DNA of 64,000 bases, from positions 9,561,950-9,625,949 of the forward strand of contig CM028893.1 of assembly GCA_016801885.1 (NCBI GenBank), given 5' to 3'. Under the pieces are notes generated by a model. It was not told the origin of the DNA. It worked only from the letters and a program-made list of their open reading frames with translations, and did not search any database. This DNA comes from Toxotes chatareus (lineage: Eukaryota > Chordata > Actinopteri > Toxotidae). Every line of letters starts with the position of its first letter. Position 1 is the stretch's first letter. Position numbers and translations under genes: made by a program. Of this stretch, positions 25,601-40,600 are shown piece by piece.

Positions 25601-28600
25601 GTGTATATGTGCAGCCTCACCGTGCCTCACTTTCAGACGGATCTTGCTTGTTTGTGGCAGATCGATGCTGCTTACTGACTCGGTCCAAGTCCGATGAAAG
25701 TAGAGGTTGCTCGTTGAAATTCCGCTATTTGCCACTCGACTCCTCTGTTGATCCACTTTGTTGCGGGTCATCGTGCACAATGTCACATCAATTGACTGGA
25801 CTGATAGGAAGAGACAGACGCAGAGAAAATGTTTTCCTCGGGCAGACTATATTCTTCTGACTCTTTTTTTCTGTGTTCTTTTTCTTAGCTGGCTCTTTAT
25901 GTGAAACAGGTGAATGTTTTCTCACAGTTCATGTCTGTATGGCTAAACACTAAGTATTTAACTAAAGTTCTGTCCCTATTAAAGTAGGAATTGAACACCA
26001 TGTATTTATAGAAGCAAAAGTTTAACAGGAGACCAAGTGTCTCCAGTCCATGACTGAAGGCTGAAGTCTGTGCAGAGGTGCCTTAAAGCAACAGTTCCTT
26101 TAATGACCGCTTGATGCTGGCACTAAATGAGATTCAGTCTGTATTGAAGTCAAAGCTAAAGCACTTAGGGACTAAAGGGACTCGCTGTATAGAAGATATA
26201 CAGTACAGAGAAAATAGAAGTGACAGAGAGAATATAGCAGAATACAAAGTAAGAATTTCAAAAATGTGAGGTCTTAATTGGGAATTTCTCTTGTTCCTGT
26301 CACTTGATAGTGATGTTTGAATGATTTTTGTTGATTGACACGTGCCTCAGCCTACCAAAGTCTGCATTTTTTTAATCTTTAAAGGGCCACTGCTGATTTT
26401 CCACAGAGAGATCAGTTTGTTTCTCATGTAGAGTACTGCTCAGCTTGTGAAAACAGAATTTTTTTCTGTCACTCTGGAGGAGCTTTCTAAAGTCTGGGCT
26501 GTAAATATTTGAGAGAAAACCTGCGTTAGAAACTGGGGACATGGAGTTTGAAAGATGACGGCATTTCACAGGGAGAGACGGTCTAATGACAGATTCTATT
26601 AAGCTGCATTATGGAAATTGCAGGATCCAAGCAAAAGTTGACATATCTTAGCTTTGAGGTGCTGATTTTGATCGTTCTTTACAAGTCTGTCTCTCGACTT
26701 TATGAAAGTGCCCCTCAAGTTGAAAACAAGACTATGAGACTAAGTTTATGTTGTGGTTTTTCATTTGTTTAAAATTGGAAATGACATACTGTATGATTAT
26801 GGATACTTTGAAGTATATATTTTGTGCCATGGCAGTTTGAAGTTCAATACATTTTGAATGTTATGCGTCATAGGGTGTATGTTGCATGAAAGCTGTGAAG
26901 GCAAAAGTACACAAAGCAGTGTGTGTTCTCATACATTATAAGTATATATTTAAAAAATGAGTCATTCGTACATTCCTTCTTTCATTAATGGCTTGAATTG
27001 ATAGTTTAACTGTGTGCAGTAAAAGTCTGTTCACACATTTCTTTGATGGATCATGCGTTGGATTGCTTGTCTTACTTTTCAGTTTCATGATATAGATGTC
27101 TTGCATACTTTTGTTTATTTCCGTACAGCATATTCACAAAATGTGTTTCCCTTCGCCTCACTGTGCTCTGCAGCTGTTATTTTGTTTGCTTTATTGTTTT
27201 CGTGTCTTTATTCCTACATTTCTCTTCTCTGAAATTGTTAGTTTCATTATATTTAATATGGCCCATTTGTCCTGTTCTTATTTGCTATATTCCCTTTTTC
27301 ACAGGGATTAGAGATTTAATGATTCCCTCAGGGAGTATTAAAGTTTGATCTTATTTTAACTTCTCTTTTGAGATCAGCGGGCGGAACTCAATTCTAAACT
27401 TTATATGGTTTTCTGATGCCGCTTTATAGACTCTTTGTCCTCTATCAACCTGGCATACGCACATAGACACGCACAAAGCAGCACCAGGCTGTTCCTCCTA
27501 CACAGAGAAGTGAGACCATGCTCACATTTCCAGATATTTTCACTGGTTCATCATCTGGGATGTGAAAATTTTAAAGGTATTAATCCAGCTATGGAAAGCT
27601 ACTTAGAAATTCAATGAGCCGCGACTGCACTTATTCAGCCTTTTATTAGTCTATCACATCAGGAAGCGTTAAGTGACAGGTAGACTTGCACAAATAAGAT
27701 TTGTGACCACTAAAAATCAGCCTCAAGAATCTGATTTACAACATCTCAAAGTACTTAATATACAGTAGTATCCCACATATACATTATTGAAGAATTTTAT
27801 GAAAGTGGGCCAAGACAAGGCACAGTACAGAAAAAGTCTTCATGTGCTGTTTTATCTTGTTTTGTGTGTGTTCAGGCGCTGTGTGCAGCTGTGGTGTCAC
27901 CGGACGTGCTGCAGACCATGGCTCTGGTCTTCAGTGGGGCAGATGTTATTTGTGCCACCGGAGATCTAGTCTGCTCCACCCCCTATCTCTTGGCTCAGCG
28001 TGCTGGACAGAAGCTACAGATGGAGTTTCTGCACCAGAACAAACTGTCTGGTAAGCAACTTTGGGTGCCTAGCCTGTCAAGCTGTCCATTGTTTCCCAGC
28101 ACATATGCACATTTCGGTTAACAGTGGAAGATTTAACATTTAAAATCCATGATGACTTTTCAGAAAGGTTGCACAGATGTTAAAAAAAAAAAAAAGTAGG
28201 ACTTTGTTGGCTGAAATGTCAACTATCAGGAGCAGTTTTTATCAGCTGCGGCTAGCTGGCTAATTTTGCTGACTCTGTGAGTTGGCTTAAAACTCAGTCT
28301 CCAGCTAAACCTAACCCACTCTTTATGCACTCATTGGTTTATGTATTTCAGGGCAGAGATTTTTAACCTTAGCATTGTAGTGCAGAATAATTACTTAATA
28401 GTTATAATATTATTTTGCTCAGACATAGTCCTGTTTATATATATTTCACTTAAAGAGACGAAAGGATTCAAAGATGAGGACAGCTGATGAGTTTGGTACT
28501 CATAACGCTGTCTCAGTTAACAAAGAAGCTTTGCCTTTAAATTTGAGTGTAAGGTGTGTGTTCAGGTGTTTTCATAAAGTAAGCTGTAACCCCACAAACG

Positions 28601-31600
28601 CCTTACGGTTTTTTGTCTTTTGGTTTCAGAAAGGCGATTAAAAAAAAAAAAAAAGACTACCTTCCACCCTCTGTGGTTTGTTTTGTGCATCTGAGCGCAT
28701 ATTTTTTCATAATTACTGTACATACTCATTAATTCAAAAACAAAGGATAAAAGAGTTGTAGTTAGAATACAGGAAAGTTTTCCATGGCCAGTGTTCAACC
28801 CAGGTGAGGTCCTGGACCACAGAGAGCTGCTGTGAAGCAGAAAAACTCATACCTTCTTCTGGTCAGACCTAAAAAAAAAAAAAAAAGAGAACTGACTGAC
28901 TGCTCATATAAATCTGTGAAACGGCCTTTAAACTACGTGTGTGAGTTGGACTTTTACAACCATCGGCGCCACATATATTCAGCCCATTGTCTTTATACTT
29001 TAACAAGCCAATCATGTTTAAAACTCACACTCACTGCTGTGCCACCACATTTATAAAAGCACAGTGGGAGGTTTTTATTTTACTCTGCCGTGAATAGGAA
29101 ATGAAGGTAGAAAAACCCATAAATTTGAAGCCAGTGAGTTGTAAGTTAAAAATTCTCTCTCTCTCTTTTTCTTTTTCTTTTCTGTATCTCTTTTTCCGCC
29201 AACTCTCCTTTGTATTACCCATCTCCTGTTCCTTGCGTCGGAGGCACGGCACAGACATGCTGTGTCGTGTGGCTTCCTCATGATGGGTGTGTTTTGTTTG
29301 TGTTCTACACAGGGCTGATGATAAGAATGTATTAGATTAAAGGAGCGAGAGAGACCATTGGCTGGGGCGGGGGGAGACTTTCTCAGGGACTGTATTTTAC
29401 ATAATGTATGCGCTGCATCTGTGCACACTTGCCGGCACCGAGCCTGTTTGGGACTCCTAATTGCTAGCATGGGTCACCTGGTCGCCATGGTGATGGCCAT
29501 TACTTGGAGGTGTGCTGGAAGACTCGTATGCAGACAAACAGACCATCACACACACACACACACATACACACACATTTGCGTGTGTGGCATTGTCCATCTG
29601 CAGTGTGTAGCATACAGGCAGTCTTTATATGCTCATTATGTGTCTGGAAGTTGTAGGGCCTCATCATTAACAAACAGACAAACATGGAACTATCCAGACT
29701 ATTCCTGTAGTGATGGGTGTCCAGCTAAACTGACCAACTAGGCAAGAAGGACCTGGGTCATGGAGGTTACCCAGAACCCAAATGACTGATTTACAATGTT
29801 CCTTGGCTGCAATAGAGATCTTGCCTCAGGGACAACAGTCAGTGTAACACTTGTTGGGACTGTATGGTAGAGCAGAAGGAGGAAACTACTCGTAAAAATG
29901 ACATGATGTCCACCCAGTGTCACATGCTCATTCTCTTAAATGGGCAGCCGTTTATATCCCCCAGAAAACACCACAGCTTTGTATCACTCTGCACAGCCAT
30001 TAAGCGCTTTTGTAAGGGACATTTTGAGACATGATTATTTATTGACTGATGCCAAAAGTAATTCACAGCATGATAGAACGTGTTCTTTCAACACTAATGC
30101 ACAGGTGACAGTATGCACATATTTTGGCATGAATCAGAAGAAAAGCAGGCTGTGCTGCTCCTTAGATCCCATGTGGTTAGTGTTAAGATGTTCATAAAAA
30201 CATCTATAAATATATTTTCTGAAACTGCAGTGAAGAAATAGACTATTGTGCTGTGTGGAGAAGATTAAGGCTCCACACAAAATACTGTCCAAATTCCCTC
30301 TTTGACATTTTCCTACTGCTGGACACATTGTCACATCGCACAAAGCTGTGGAAAGTGGCGACTGCATTGTTTCTGTGCATGTGCCCCCTGAGTTTGCAGT
30401 GAAAAAAAAAAAAAAAAAACTTGTGAAATTTCTGATTATACAGAAATTGAACTTTTTCAGTTATTTTTGTGCGCAGTGTTATGTCTGGCAGAAACTGGGA
30501 ACAATTCAATACCCATATGACACCATCCCTACTGTATCTCGTGGTGTTGACAGAGAGAAGATAGAGGGAAGAATAAAAGGAGCCACACAGCAGCCAGTAT
30601 CGAGGACAAAACAGAGCTAAGGGTTGTTTTAGAGTTTTAAAGAGCTGCGGCTCTAACAGGACAGTTGCGAACATTCAAGGTAACATAAGGACAGATATAA
30701 GAATTTCATTCGTTTGCAGCAGCATGCCATCATGTGATGACCTGTGGTGCCTGTCTGCTTGTTTTTTTTTTTTTTTTTACTCTTTTGTTTTTCTTATAAA
30801 CCATGCATCTCCAACAAGGAAGCACTTCAGGCCCTCATTCAACCACCGCATGGTGCTTTAAATACAGACACTGCACCGAATGAAATGACGGCAAGCGTGG
30901 TTCTTTTCCAAATTCACTGTCCCCCCGGTGGGAGGCTGCAATAAGCCAGCAATAAACAAATCGCCAGCCTGAACAATTCTCACTCTCGACAACTAAAGTC
31001 TAAATTGGAGTAGCTCTCAGTACGCTACGTTACTTCACAGTGTGAATCATGCTCCCAGTTTGTAAAAATAAAAATAGGAGAACCCTCCATTTCCCCTGGA
31101 TATAGTGAATCCAAACAAAGCTGTTAGCCAGCCTCTTCCCCAACCTCTCCACCGTCCCTTCCCACCACAGCGGCTCATTTGTAGCTCGAGTGTTAGGACA
31201 TCCTCCGATGGCAGAGCATTGCCACTTCATTAGCTCCTTCTGTCTGCGTATATGAGTGCATCCATGTGGGCCTCGACGGACCTCGTTCTCCTGCCCACAC
31301 CTGCTCGCCCCAGAGCACCCTGGGATACTGTACGAGCGTGTACATTTACATATTCCCATCCCAGATTCAATTTTAAAAAAAGCCAGTGGCAGCTCTCAGG
31401 GGGAGTGTTTCTTCGTACTTTAGGAGCCCCTGTGGGCAGCTTCAATGATGGCTCTATCCCTTATAGTCAAAGGCTTCCACTGTGGTGGCTTCTTGTATAA
31501 TTTTAGGTTCCTCTATCATTTTTTTTTATGTCCACTGAATTCCCATATGTTACACCCAGGAGGGCACATAGACCACATAAATAAAATTAACCATCAGAAA

Positions 31601-34600
31601 TATGCGTATAGTAAAAAGTCTTCTGTCAAGTTTTGTTTTCATCACTGGAACAAAAAAAAAAAAAGGGTTCAAAACTTTGGAGACCAGAGAAAAATAAATC
31701 ATTTTCCATTTGGTGTCAATTTGTGGCAAACAGACAATGTCAAAGAAAACCTTTCTGGCACCATTTAAGCAGAATTTTTAAAAATGGAATTGAAAGAATG
31801 AAGAAAGGACAAAATAAACAGTCTACATCAAATATTTTTTTTTTGAGGATAATCGATTTTGGCACAGCTCATGTTTAACAGAACTGGTACCAGTATCTGT
31901 CCTGTCATTTGCCAGTGTAAAGATGGTGATGGATATAATACCAGACACCAAATATGGTGGATACTGTACTTTGATCTTCGCTCATAGTACTTTTTAAATG
32001 CTAATTTAGAGCCTCAGTGGTTAACAAATCGTGGACTCTTGTGAGTTTGAAATTCCCAGAATAATCAGTGTCTCTGCAGAGTCTCAACACTAAACTGGAA
32101 GTCATTCTTGATAAAAGCATCAGCTGATGGACTGAAAATGTAAATGTAAGTTCTCTGTAACACTTACAGAGCACTGATGGTGCTGGTATTCACGTCTGTG
32201 GTTAGACTGGATGGTACAATGGACCAGTTTGGCAAACAAGTGTAGTTTAGTAACCCCACAGAAGTCTTGGTCCCTGGACTTGTCACTCTGTGTGCGTTTG
32301 CCACTGGTCCCTGTCCGACTGGAAAGACAAGTTGGTAATTGGTTCTTAAATCTGCAGGTGCACAACATTAGCCACTGAGCTCCAACTTCCACTTGCCAAT
32401 TTACTTCCCCACACTTGTTTGGATGTTTCAGTTCATACAAACAAACTACACATCCATCCTCTCATTCATCCATTTATCGTCATACTGTGAGGAAATGGCA
32501 CCCAGGTTCACACATCATTCCCCGAGAGGCTGGGGAAGCAGTAATGGGAAAATGACATCGGGGTATCAGCTCTGTAGTAGAGAGCAATTTTGTGGTAAAC
32601 TCTGTGTTTCTGTGGTAAATGTACAAAGAGATACTCGTTGGCTGTGTCATACGTAGCTTGTGCTAATATATTATACATATTATTTTAAATCTGGTAGATG
32701 GATATAAAATTTTATGCCATGCTACTTCTTTCACTTTAACCTTCAATGGTGGCTTGCAATCCCATGTAGGGTGAGCCACACAATACATACACTGACCACT
32801 GCTAAATATCGTATTAGTGACATAGTGGAGTAGTGTTTGTTTCATTGGTTTCTCATACATTTCTGCAAACAGGAACTCATGCTTTCAGAAATATTTGTAA
32901 GATTCCAAACTCATAAAAATTCTGCAAATAGTGGTTTCGAGGTTGCATTTTTGATTTCTGCCCCGGAGAATTTGTGTGTCTTGAATCAAGACACTGAACC
33001 TCTGCCATCTATTTCACTGTAAACCTCTGGATAAAAGTATCAGCTAATGCCTAAACTGTAAACAGAGTGATATAAACATGTAAATTGCATTTTATGGTGG
33101 CTCTTCACTCCACCCAGGGGGCCATTGTACTGTAAAACCAAGCTAAAGAGCAATGCCTCTTGCTGTTGACATCATTCCGCTTCTTCTTAAATGACACACC
33201 ATGGATTTGGAGGCAAAGAAGTTTTATTGTTGCCACCCTAGCATCCCTGACACCTCGGATCTCTGAATCTCGCGGCACATTAAAAATTTATCCAGCAGGC
33301 TTTCTGTGTGGATAATAAAAAGATGAACACCAGCACACACACATGTACACAAACGCTAAATCAGAGGGCCTGTTTCATCTTGAGTCTCCATTCCACTCTG
33401 TTGTTAGCAACATAGAAAGGCTCTGTCAGTTTTCTCTGTGCTTGTTGATGTTGTTTATGTTTTTAACCAACATACAGGGCTTTACACGGGACTGTTAGAG
33501 GGTCAGGAGGTCACAGGCAGCTGCTGAGAGTTTGGGAAAATTAAAGCTTTTTCCCTGATGGAGTGTCTATATGTGAATGGCTTTAATTTTGAGGAAGTGT
33601 TATTGGCTAAAAAGTGTCTGTGTGCCCGCTGGCTGCATATCTCAGTAAATAAATTGGTTTAATTTCTGTAATCATGTGAATGATTGGATGTTTTTACACT
33701 TAGAAATTTAGCCTTCTGGCTTCTTTTATCTTAAACTGACTTGAACATGTTATTTTTTGCTTGCCTTGCATACATTAGCCCTTTGTGCTATCGTTTACTG
33801 GGTCTAGCTGTATTTCTGTGTGTGTGTGCGAGTATGTGTGTGTGAGAGCACCTCTGATTACCCCACTGTCCACTGCTTGTCGGGCACCACTTTGTGACCA
33901 TTGCCGTGGGCGACCAGATGGCTAATTGAGCACTCTGTCATGTCACCTCCCTTCACTGGGGACTGAGCCAATCAGCACAGGCCAGACTTCTCAACTGCCG
34001 CCCCCACAGACATCACAGTCCCATCTTAACAGAGTCCAGCTTTAGGGGCCCAGAGGGACTGTTGTAACAAGGCTCACAGAGAGAGCCTTGTTACAACTGA
34101 TACACCATCAAGCCACTGGCTTATTTACATTCTCTCAACCTGAGTGGTTGAGCAGTTGTGTGTGTGTGTGTGTGTGTGTGTGCGTCAGACTCGCCTCCCT
34201 GCAGTTTGCTGATTAAATTCTGCGTCAGATTCCATGTATTTATGATGCTGCTATTGGCAGACACATTCTCCATGTTAGATTCAAAGCTCGATTACAAATG
34301 CTGCTGCCTAATGCCACCCAGGCTTTATGTCACCTTGTTCCTGATTGGCTCTGCATCCTTGGCATCACATCAAAAATATGTTGCACTTGTTAGAAATGGC
34401 TACAGTGCATAAAAATGCCTGTATCATGCCAGACGTGATGTTGTTGTTGTTGACTTTATTGCTATGTGCTACTAACAAGGCTGCTAATGGACCATGGATG
34501 ACAGTACTTGTGTTAGGTGTTTTTTTCATTTTGTCATCCCTTACAGTCTTCATTTACAACAACAGTGTTGGTGATCCATTTTCATTTAGTTATTTAATCA

Positions 34601-37600
34601 AGCAGTCTCGTTGAGATCAAAATCTATTTTACAAGAGAGACCTGCAAACAAATTACATACAGCATCACAACAAGACAATGCAATCACTCTCCAGTGTGGT
34701 TTTATGCCAAAATAAATATATTATTGTCTGTATCATCTGTACAAAGTGTATGGCAAAATCTCTTATGGCTGACAGTTAACATCAGTTCACTGTATATATT
34801 GTCACATTTCCCATCTTTACCTTCATTGTTGGTTGTTGCTGTCAAGTATTTGAATGTATAGAGATATACTTAAGATTTCAACACGAATTATTAGATGCTT
34901 TAAAGTATGTCTATAATGGGCTTCACTTTCATGTCATCATCATCAAGATAAAGATAAACATTTCATTTAGGTGCTTACATGTGAAATTGTACAGTCTCTT
35001 CACTTTAATTTCTTTAGAATGAAATATTAATGTTTGTAATGTTTCATTGTAATTCAAAGATTATTAATGTGCGTATGAATACAATTAATTAGTTTGACAC
35101 AATAAATCCATACAAAGAACATACACATATTCAGAATAAGCTGTCTTATTAAATTAACTGATTGTTTTTCACTCTGTGGAATGATATGTGGCCTTGAGAT
35201 GAGGCGTCGGTGGTGTCAGTAAAGGGTGGAAATGTCGCTTCAATTAAAAGTGGTTTCAATTAAAGTTATTTTACCTTGCTTGATGAGAGAGCTGGAGGTA
35301 GTGGAGATAAAATCTCTAAGATATTGCCAAGGCTCTGGCAGAAAATTGAACCCCAGAATTGAGGCTAATTGAATTTGAGACCGATAAGGTTGAATGTGGG
35401 GAGCTCTTATAGTTAGCAAGAAAGGATGAGTAGAGGGAGTTTAGAAGAAAAAGGGGGGAAATGAGCGAGGAAAGCTTCTAATTTAAACGGACAAAGATGA
35501 AGAGAGGACAGAGTGTAAAGCTCATTTTTAACAGATACCGTACATGAAGGTTGGTGCATTGAAATGCTCTCACAACATCTTATCTTTGACAGTGCAAGAG
35601 AATGACCATGCGACAAAGCCCTGTCTAAATAAACAGCAGTTGGTATAATCGTATTTTATGCTGCTTATGGAAAAAAATTGATAATACTGCGCTTCTTTAT
35701 TGAAGCACAGTATTATCCATGTGCAGAGGAAAAATACTCTCCACATGGAGGTCAGAGTGCAGGTTGAAGAACAGCAATCGTGATGCTGGTGGGGATTCAG
35801 TGTCTTGATTAGGGACACTTCAACAGTGTAGCAGCACGCCAACACTGGGCCATGAATCCATGTTTTCTGGTCGAAGGACGACCTCCGTAGTCAGGGATTT
35901 TAAATCACAAAGATAGAACCACATCTGGGATTAGCGCTATCTTAATCTGGAAACATTCCCACATTCCAAATCCAATTCTGGTTTTTAACGTATAGGATAT
36001 GAGCGATGATTGGCATGTGGTGGAGGCTGGACAACCTGACAGATAATATCTAGATAATATATGCAGCTGCTGCAGTAATAGAGGCATAACTCTGTGTCCA
36101 GCAAGGTTGGAACTTTAAAAATGGTGTTTAATGGTACTAGTATGCAGGTGGAGGTGAAATGGTTACACACAAGTGCAAGTGAAGGATCAGAGTGATGCAC
36201 TGCCACCATTGCATTACTTTGGGGGAAACCATTTCCTTGCTCATCTGCTGTGTCTCTACCCCCCTTGTAGATTTCCCCAGACTTGAGCCGTGGTTGGAGA
36301 ATCCCTCCCTGTCTGATGCTTCCCTCTTCATGGATGGCTTCCTCTACATCTCGTCTGGCTCTGCCAAGTCAACGTTGGACCGCCGCAGAAAAGATGGTGA
36401 GTGTAAATGCCATTTTGCAAACCCCCAGCAAGGCCAATCAATCCATCAATCCGTTTGTAAGCAATTTAAACTGCATGTTTGTCAGAGGTCTACTCCAGTT
36501 AAGCGCTGATCGATCAATCAGTGTCAGTTTGTCAGTTGTCAAACTGCCAATCGTTTAATCCGTACACCAAACAGTCCAGTCAAAACGATCAATGAATCTG
36601 TCTTTCAAATGCGTTCTGCATCTGTCCTCTGGGAATACTTGTCAGACAGAAGCATGTTCATAGATGACCCAGCAGTGAGTGAGCTACGGAAGCGCAGGAT
36701 AAATTAGGGCCAAGTTAAAAATTAAAAATAAATAATAGAATTATGGTACAAGTCCTCTCTAAATCTACCTGAGAGAAGCTTCCTCCAAAACTTCTGAATT
36801 CTCCCCCTTTGTCTTCCAAGGCATTTTAAAACTTTTAATCAGGCTCCATTTCACACCCAAACTCCTCAACTGCTGCTGCACCTCCTGCTCTGCAATGGTC
36901 CCACTTCTCCAAACAGCTGGAGCGTTTCAGGGGCCCATGGGTAATTAGGAGAAGGAGCTGGCTTTGGATGCTTCCCCTGGGAGATGGGGTTATTGGGAAG
37001 GTGGAGGAGTGGGATGGAGGACGGGGTGGGGGGAGGGTGGAGAAGGAACGGGGGAAAAGAAGGTGTGCGTGTGGGGGTGACAGCTTGTAGCTACCTGCCA
37101 CTCGAATGAGCTGAATCTACCTACATCTTGGGCAAGACATCCATCTCCATTTCCATCTCCCCACACACATGCTCTGCTCAGACTGGTGGTTGTACATGTT
37201 GGCTAATGAACAGGGCTGAGGTCCAGGAAATTGCCCCTTAGAGGAGATGGGGGAAATTTTACACGAGTGTCTGTTAAAATTCTCATCATCTGGACAAATG
37301 TAATTAATTTTCATTTAATTCGTTAAAGGATAATTCCAATATATTTCAACTTGGGTCTTAATTTCATAGTTTTATGTCATAATTTCTACTGGTTATGGTA
37401 ATGCTGTGCTCACTGAAGAAAGTGCTGAGGTCTGGGAACACGGGAACCTCACTACAGCGAAGTGTGATGGTAATGGGTCAGGTGGTCAGACGATCAGTCG
37501 GGTTTAAAATAAACTGTTTATCTAAACCATTTCATATGCTGGTAAACCTGAAAATGAACTTGCCTCGTGTGGGTTTCCTCAAAACCTGTAAACTGGTTTG

Positions 37601-40600
37601 TGTTACCCTGTTCATCAATTCCAGCAATTAACTCAGTGAGCACAGTGTTATTTTTACTACTGTGGTCAATGACCAGAACTAGAAAAAGGAGACCCATGTC
37701 CTAATAAAATTAATTATCAAAGACAATTTTATCACCCAATGAAGTTTTGACGGCACTTTTGCAAACTTTATCCTGTTTTTATCCTGACTATATGATGTCA
37801 TTAATTTCCAAAAAAAAAAAAAAAATACGTGGCAGTAGTTGAAAGTTGCATAAAGCATTTTTTCTTTCATGTGTGACTCCTCAAGTTACAGTAATCACAG
37901 AAAAAGAGTAGCACTGCTGTTCTTATAAAAGCCAATAACTAAGGCAATGTGTGGTTTGTTGTTCCACCTACAGCACAGTGAGTTTGTGCTCCAGACGGAG
38001 AAACACCACAGGTGTCCATTTTGTCTGGGTCCATTTTAGGCACCATTGTACATTTTGTACCACTTACAGATACTACACCATTCCAAAGTTGTCTCCCCCT
38101 CAGATAAGTGCTCGTAATATTTCGGCTGATAAATACCTTGTTATTTCATCTATTATGGAGAGCCGTACGAGTGCGGCTTTTGTGCTTTAATGGCGCTTTA
38201 ACTGCAGCTGCAGCTGTTGAAAAATTCAGAGGGGTTGGGTTTAAAACTCAATGCGTTCCAACTTCTTCAATCACGAAGAAGCGCTGTCAGGACTTTGTGA
38301 GCATGGAGGGATGAGGTATTTTTGAATGTACTCCAGGATGCCTTTCGCTCCCAGGCTAATGGTTTGATGGTCTATAGATACACCCAAGTTCTTAATAATT
38401 CATAGGTTGTGCTCAGGGCTTAATAAAAGCACTCTGCCACAGCGTCTTAAACTTCTCTGTTTTTTTTTTTTTTTAGTGTCTGGAGACAATTCCAATAGAC
38501 TTTTGTACTTCAACTGATGAGAACTAAATTCAGAGTATGACATAAATTAATTTGGCAAGCAATTTTGGTAATGGCCGTGACAGAGGTGGCATGGGGTATT
38601 GTTCTGGTCCACCATAATGAAAGAAAATTCTGTGCTGCTTAGCATTTAGCAACACTGTGCTCAGTGTAGATGCAGCTGGGAATTTAGATTAGGCTTAGAA
38701 AAACAATATTCCTCATTTTATTTGTGCTTAAATCAAGGTTGAACTGGTTTATTCTCCACTTTATTTGCTGTTCTGTTCAGCTCTGCTCTACATCCGGTTT
38801 ACACAGTTGATTCCAGCGTTAATGAAGTCATCCCCCCACAACAAACGGGCAGAGGAGTGACTCATACTACACTCACATTAAAGAGTGTGTACTTGCTTTG
38901 CGTGTTTGTGTGTGCTTGCGAGAGACTTGGGAGGGAAAGAGAGACAGTAGGCAGTTACTGTCTGAAATGGTGAGTGGCAGCAGGGAAATGGCACCCCTAA
39001 TTTCTGATTAGTTTTGTCTTTTCCTCATCAGCGGTGCTCTGTTGTTTTTTTTTTTTTTGCCTGCAACAGTAACTTACAGCTGCCAGAGAGAGAAGATGGA
39101 GGAGGGGTCGTCTAGAGAGGAGGGAGAGAAAAGGAAGTAGAATTATGTTAACAGTTTTATTGAGGACACAAATCTGAGCCCACAGGAACAATTCAATTAC
39201 TTGCAGCTACAAAGCTGGAGTCAAGTTTTTGATAATAAACCAAATCTTCTTTATGGTTTATATTGAAAATTAGTTGTCAAAGAATGTTAAATGATAGGAA
39301 TTCCTAAGTAGTTACATTTATGTTATTCTGGTTTATATTTTATGAGAAGTACACAAAGCCTATTTAAACAACTTGTTTGAACCTAATGTGTCTTTGTTCA
39401 TATTACCGTGCCTTTGCTTGTCCAAATGTGTTTGCTAAAGTGCTGTTGCTCAATCCAGAAATACATGGCAGATCGTGTTTTTTTTTTCTTTATCATATGC
39501 CATATCTGTCCATTCCTCCCTGTAATGAAGTGGGCTGTAATTCTGGCACAGACAGATCGTTCAGATTCCTTCAGTTTCTCAATTTCCATTTCCAGCCCCT
39601 CTGACAAGCTGTCCAGCAGATGTCTTCATCTCAGATATTTTAGTCTGATGGCGAGATAGGCAGAAGATTGGCGGGAAGGGGGAGAGGTGGGAGAGTGAGC
39701 GAGGGAAGAGGGTGATTCAGTGGAAAGGGGCACAGACTGCTGTTTCGATGCATACTAAAATGGGTGTCTGTGCCATGTCGATAAAGAGTTTAGGGGGACA
39801 TTGGGTAAATCTGGAGGAGTGCAGCTAAAAATAAAGCTTGAGACACAATCAGAGTTAAAAAAAACTTTTGAGTAAATATGTTTCTATAACTTTGTCTATT
39901 CAGTTGATAAGAGTTTAATTGCCTCATTGATGACTTGATTAGTCTAATAAACCTGCTCATCTCACATTGGAGCATTTAGCGTATTGTAAAATTTCTGAAG
40001 TGAGAGAGGAGGTGAGGAAAAAAAGCAGAAAAAGAGAGAGAGATTCCACATTGTAGATTCTGAGGCCTTTTTTTCCTTTGGAAAATGCTATGCAGGGAGC
40101 ACTCTTGGCATACAAGCTAATTGGCCCAATTTAGCTGGTGGAGGCATGTACCACGGTTGGCTTCCGCTAACGTTGTCTCTGGCGGCTGGTTGCGGACTCC
40201 CGTGGAGAACGGCTGGGCCACGGGGCCGTTGCTGTGTGTGGGAAACAGCTGGCAATGGACGCAGCTGCTTGATTGTAAATCAAGCACTATTGTTCCCCCC
40301 ATTGTGCTGGTGCTTGTGTAGAAGCTAGTGGTATCCCACACACTAAGGAAATGTTGAACCACAAACAAAGAAGGAAGAAGGATGCTTGTGAATCGGTGAA
40401 GCGCAGGTTTTTGATAAAGCCAATTTCCTGGTGGAATATGTTGCAGGGATCCAAAGGCATTCACCGCTGTGTTAGGAAGCAGCTTGTGCCACGGATTCCA
40501 ACATAACTGGTTAATAGTTACATTCATCTGAGTAAAACTCATTGCAGCTATTCCACATTTACACTATAGTCATTCTGGTACTGGAATGGCACCCACACCA

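Larger units (their letters stand above)
28051..36270 (+). other. Intron 6 (8.2 kb)
   Basis: No coding exon. Holds A or T homopolymers (28181-28193, 28631-28644, 28871-28885, 30402-30419, 30761-30778), a CA array (29547-29574), tRNA-derived SINE remnants (32009-32149 and 32936-33062), a 15-bp perfect hairpin (34061-34097) and a TG array (34157-34182). Confidence 0.75.

Noticed and set aside
34061..34097. Rho-independent terminator
   Set aside because: No U tract follows and the context is a vertebrate intron.
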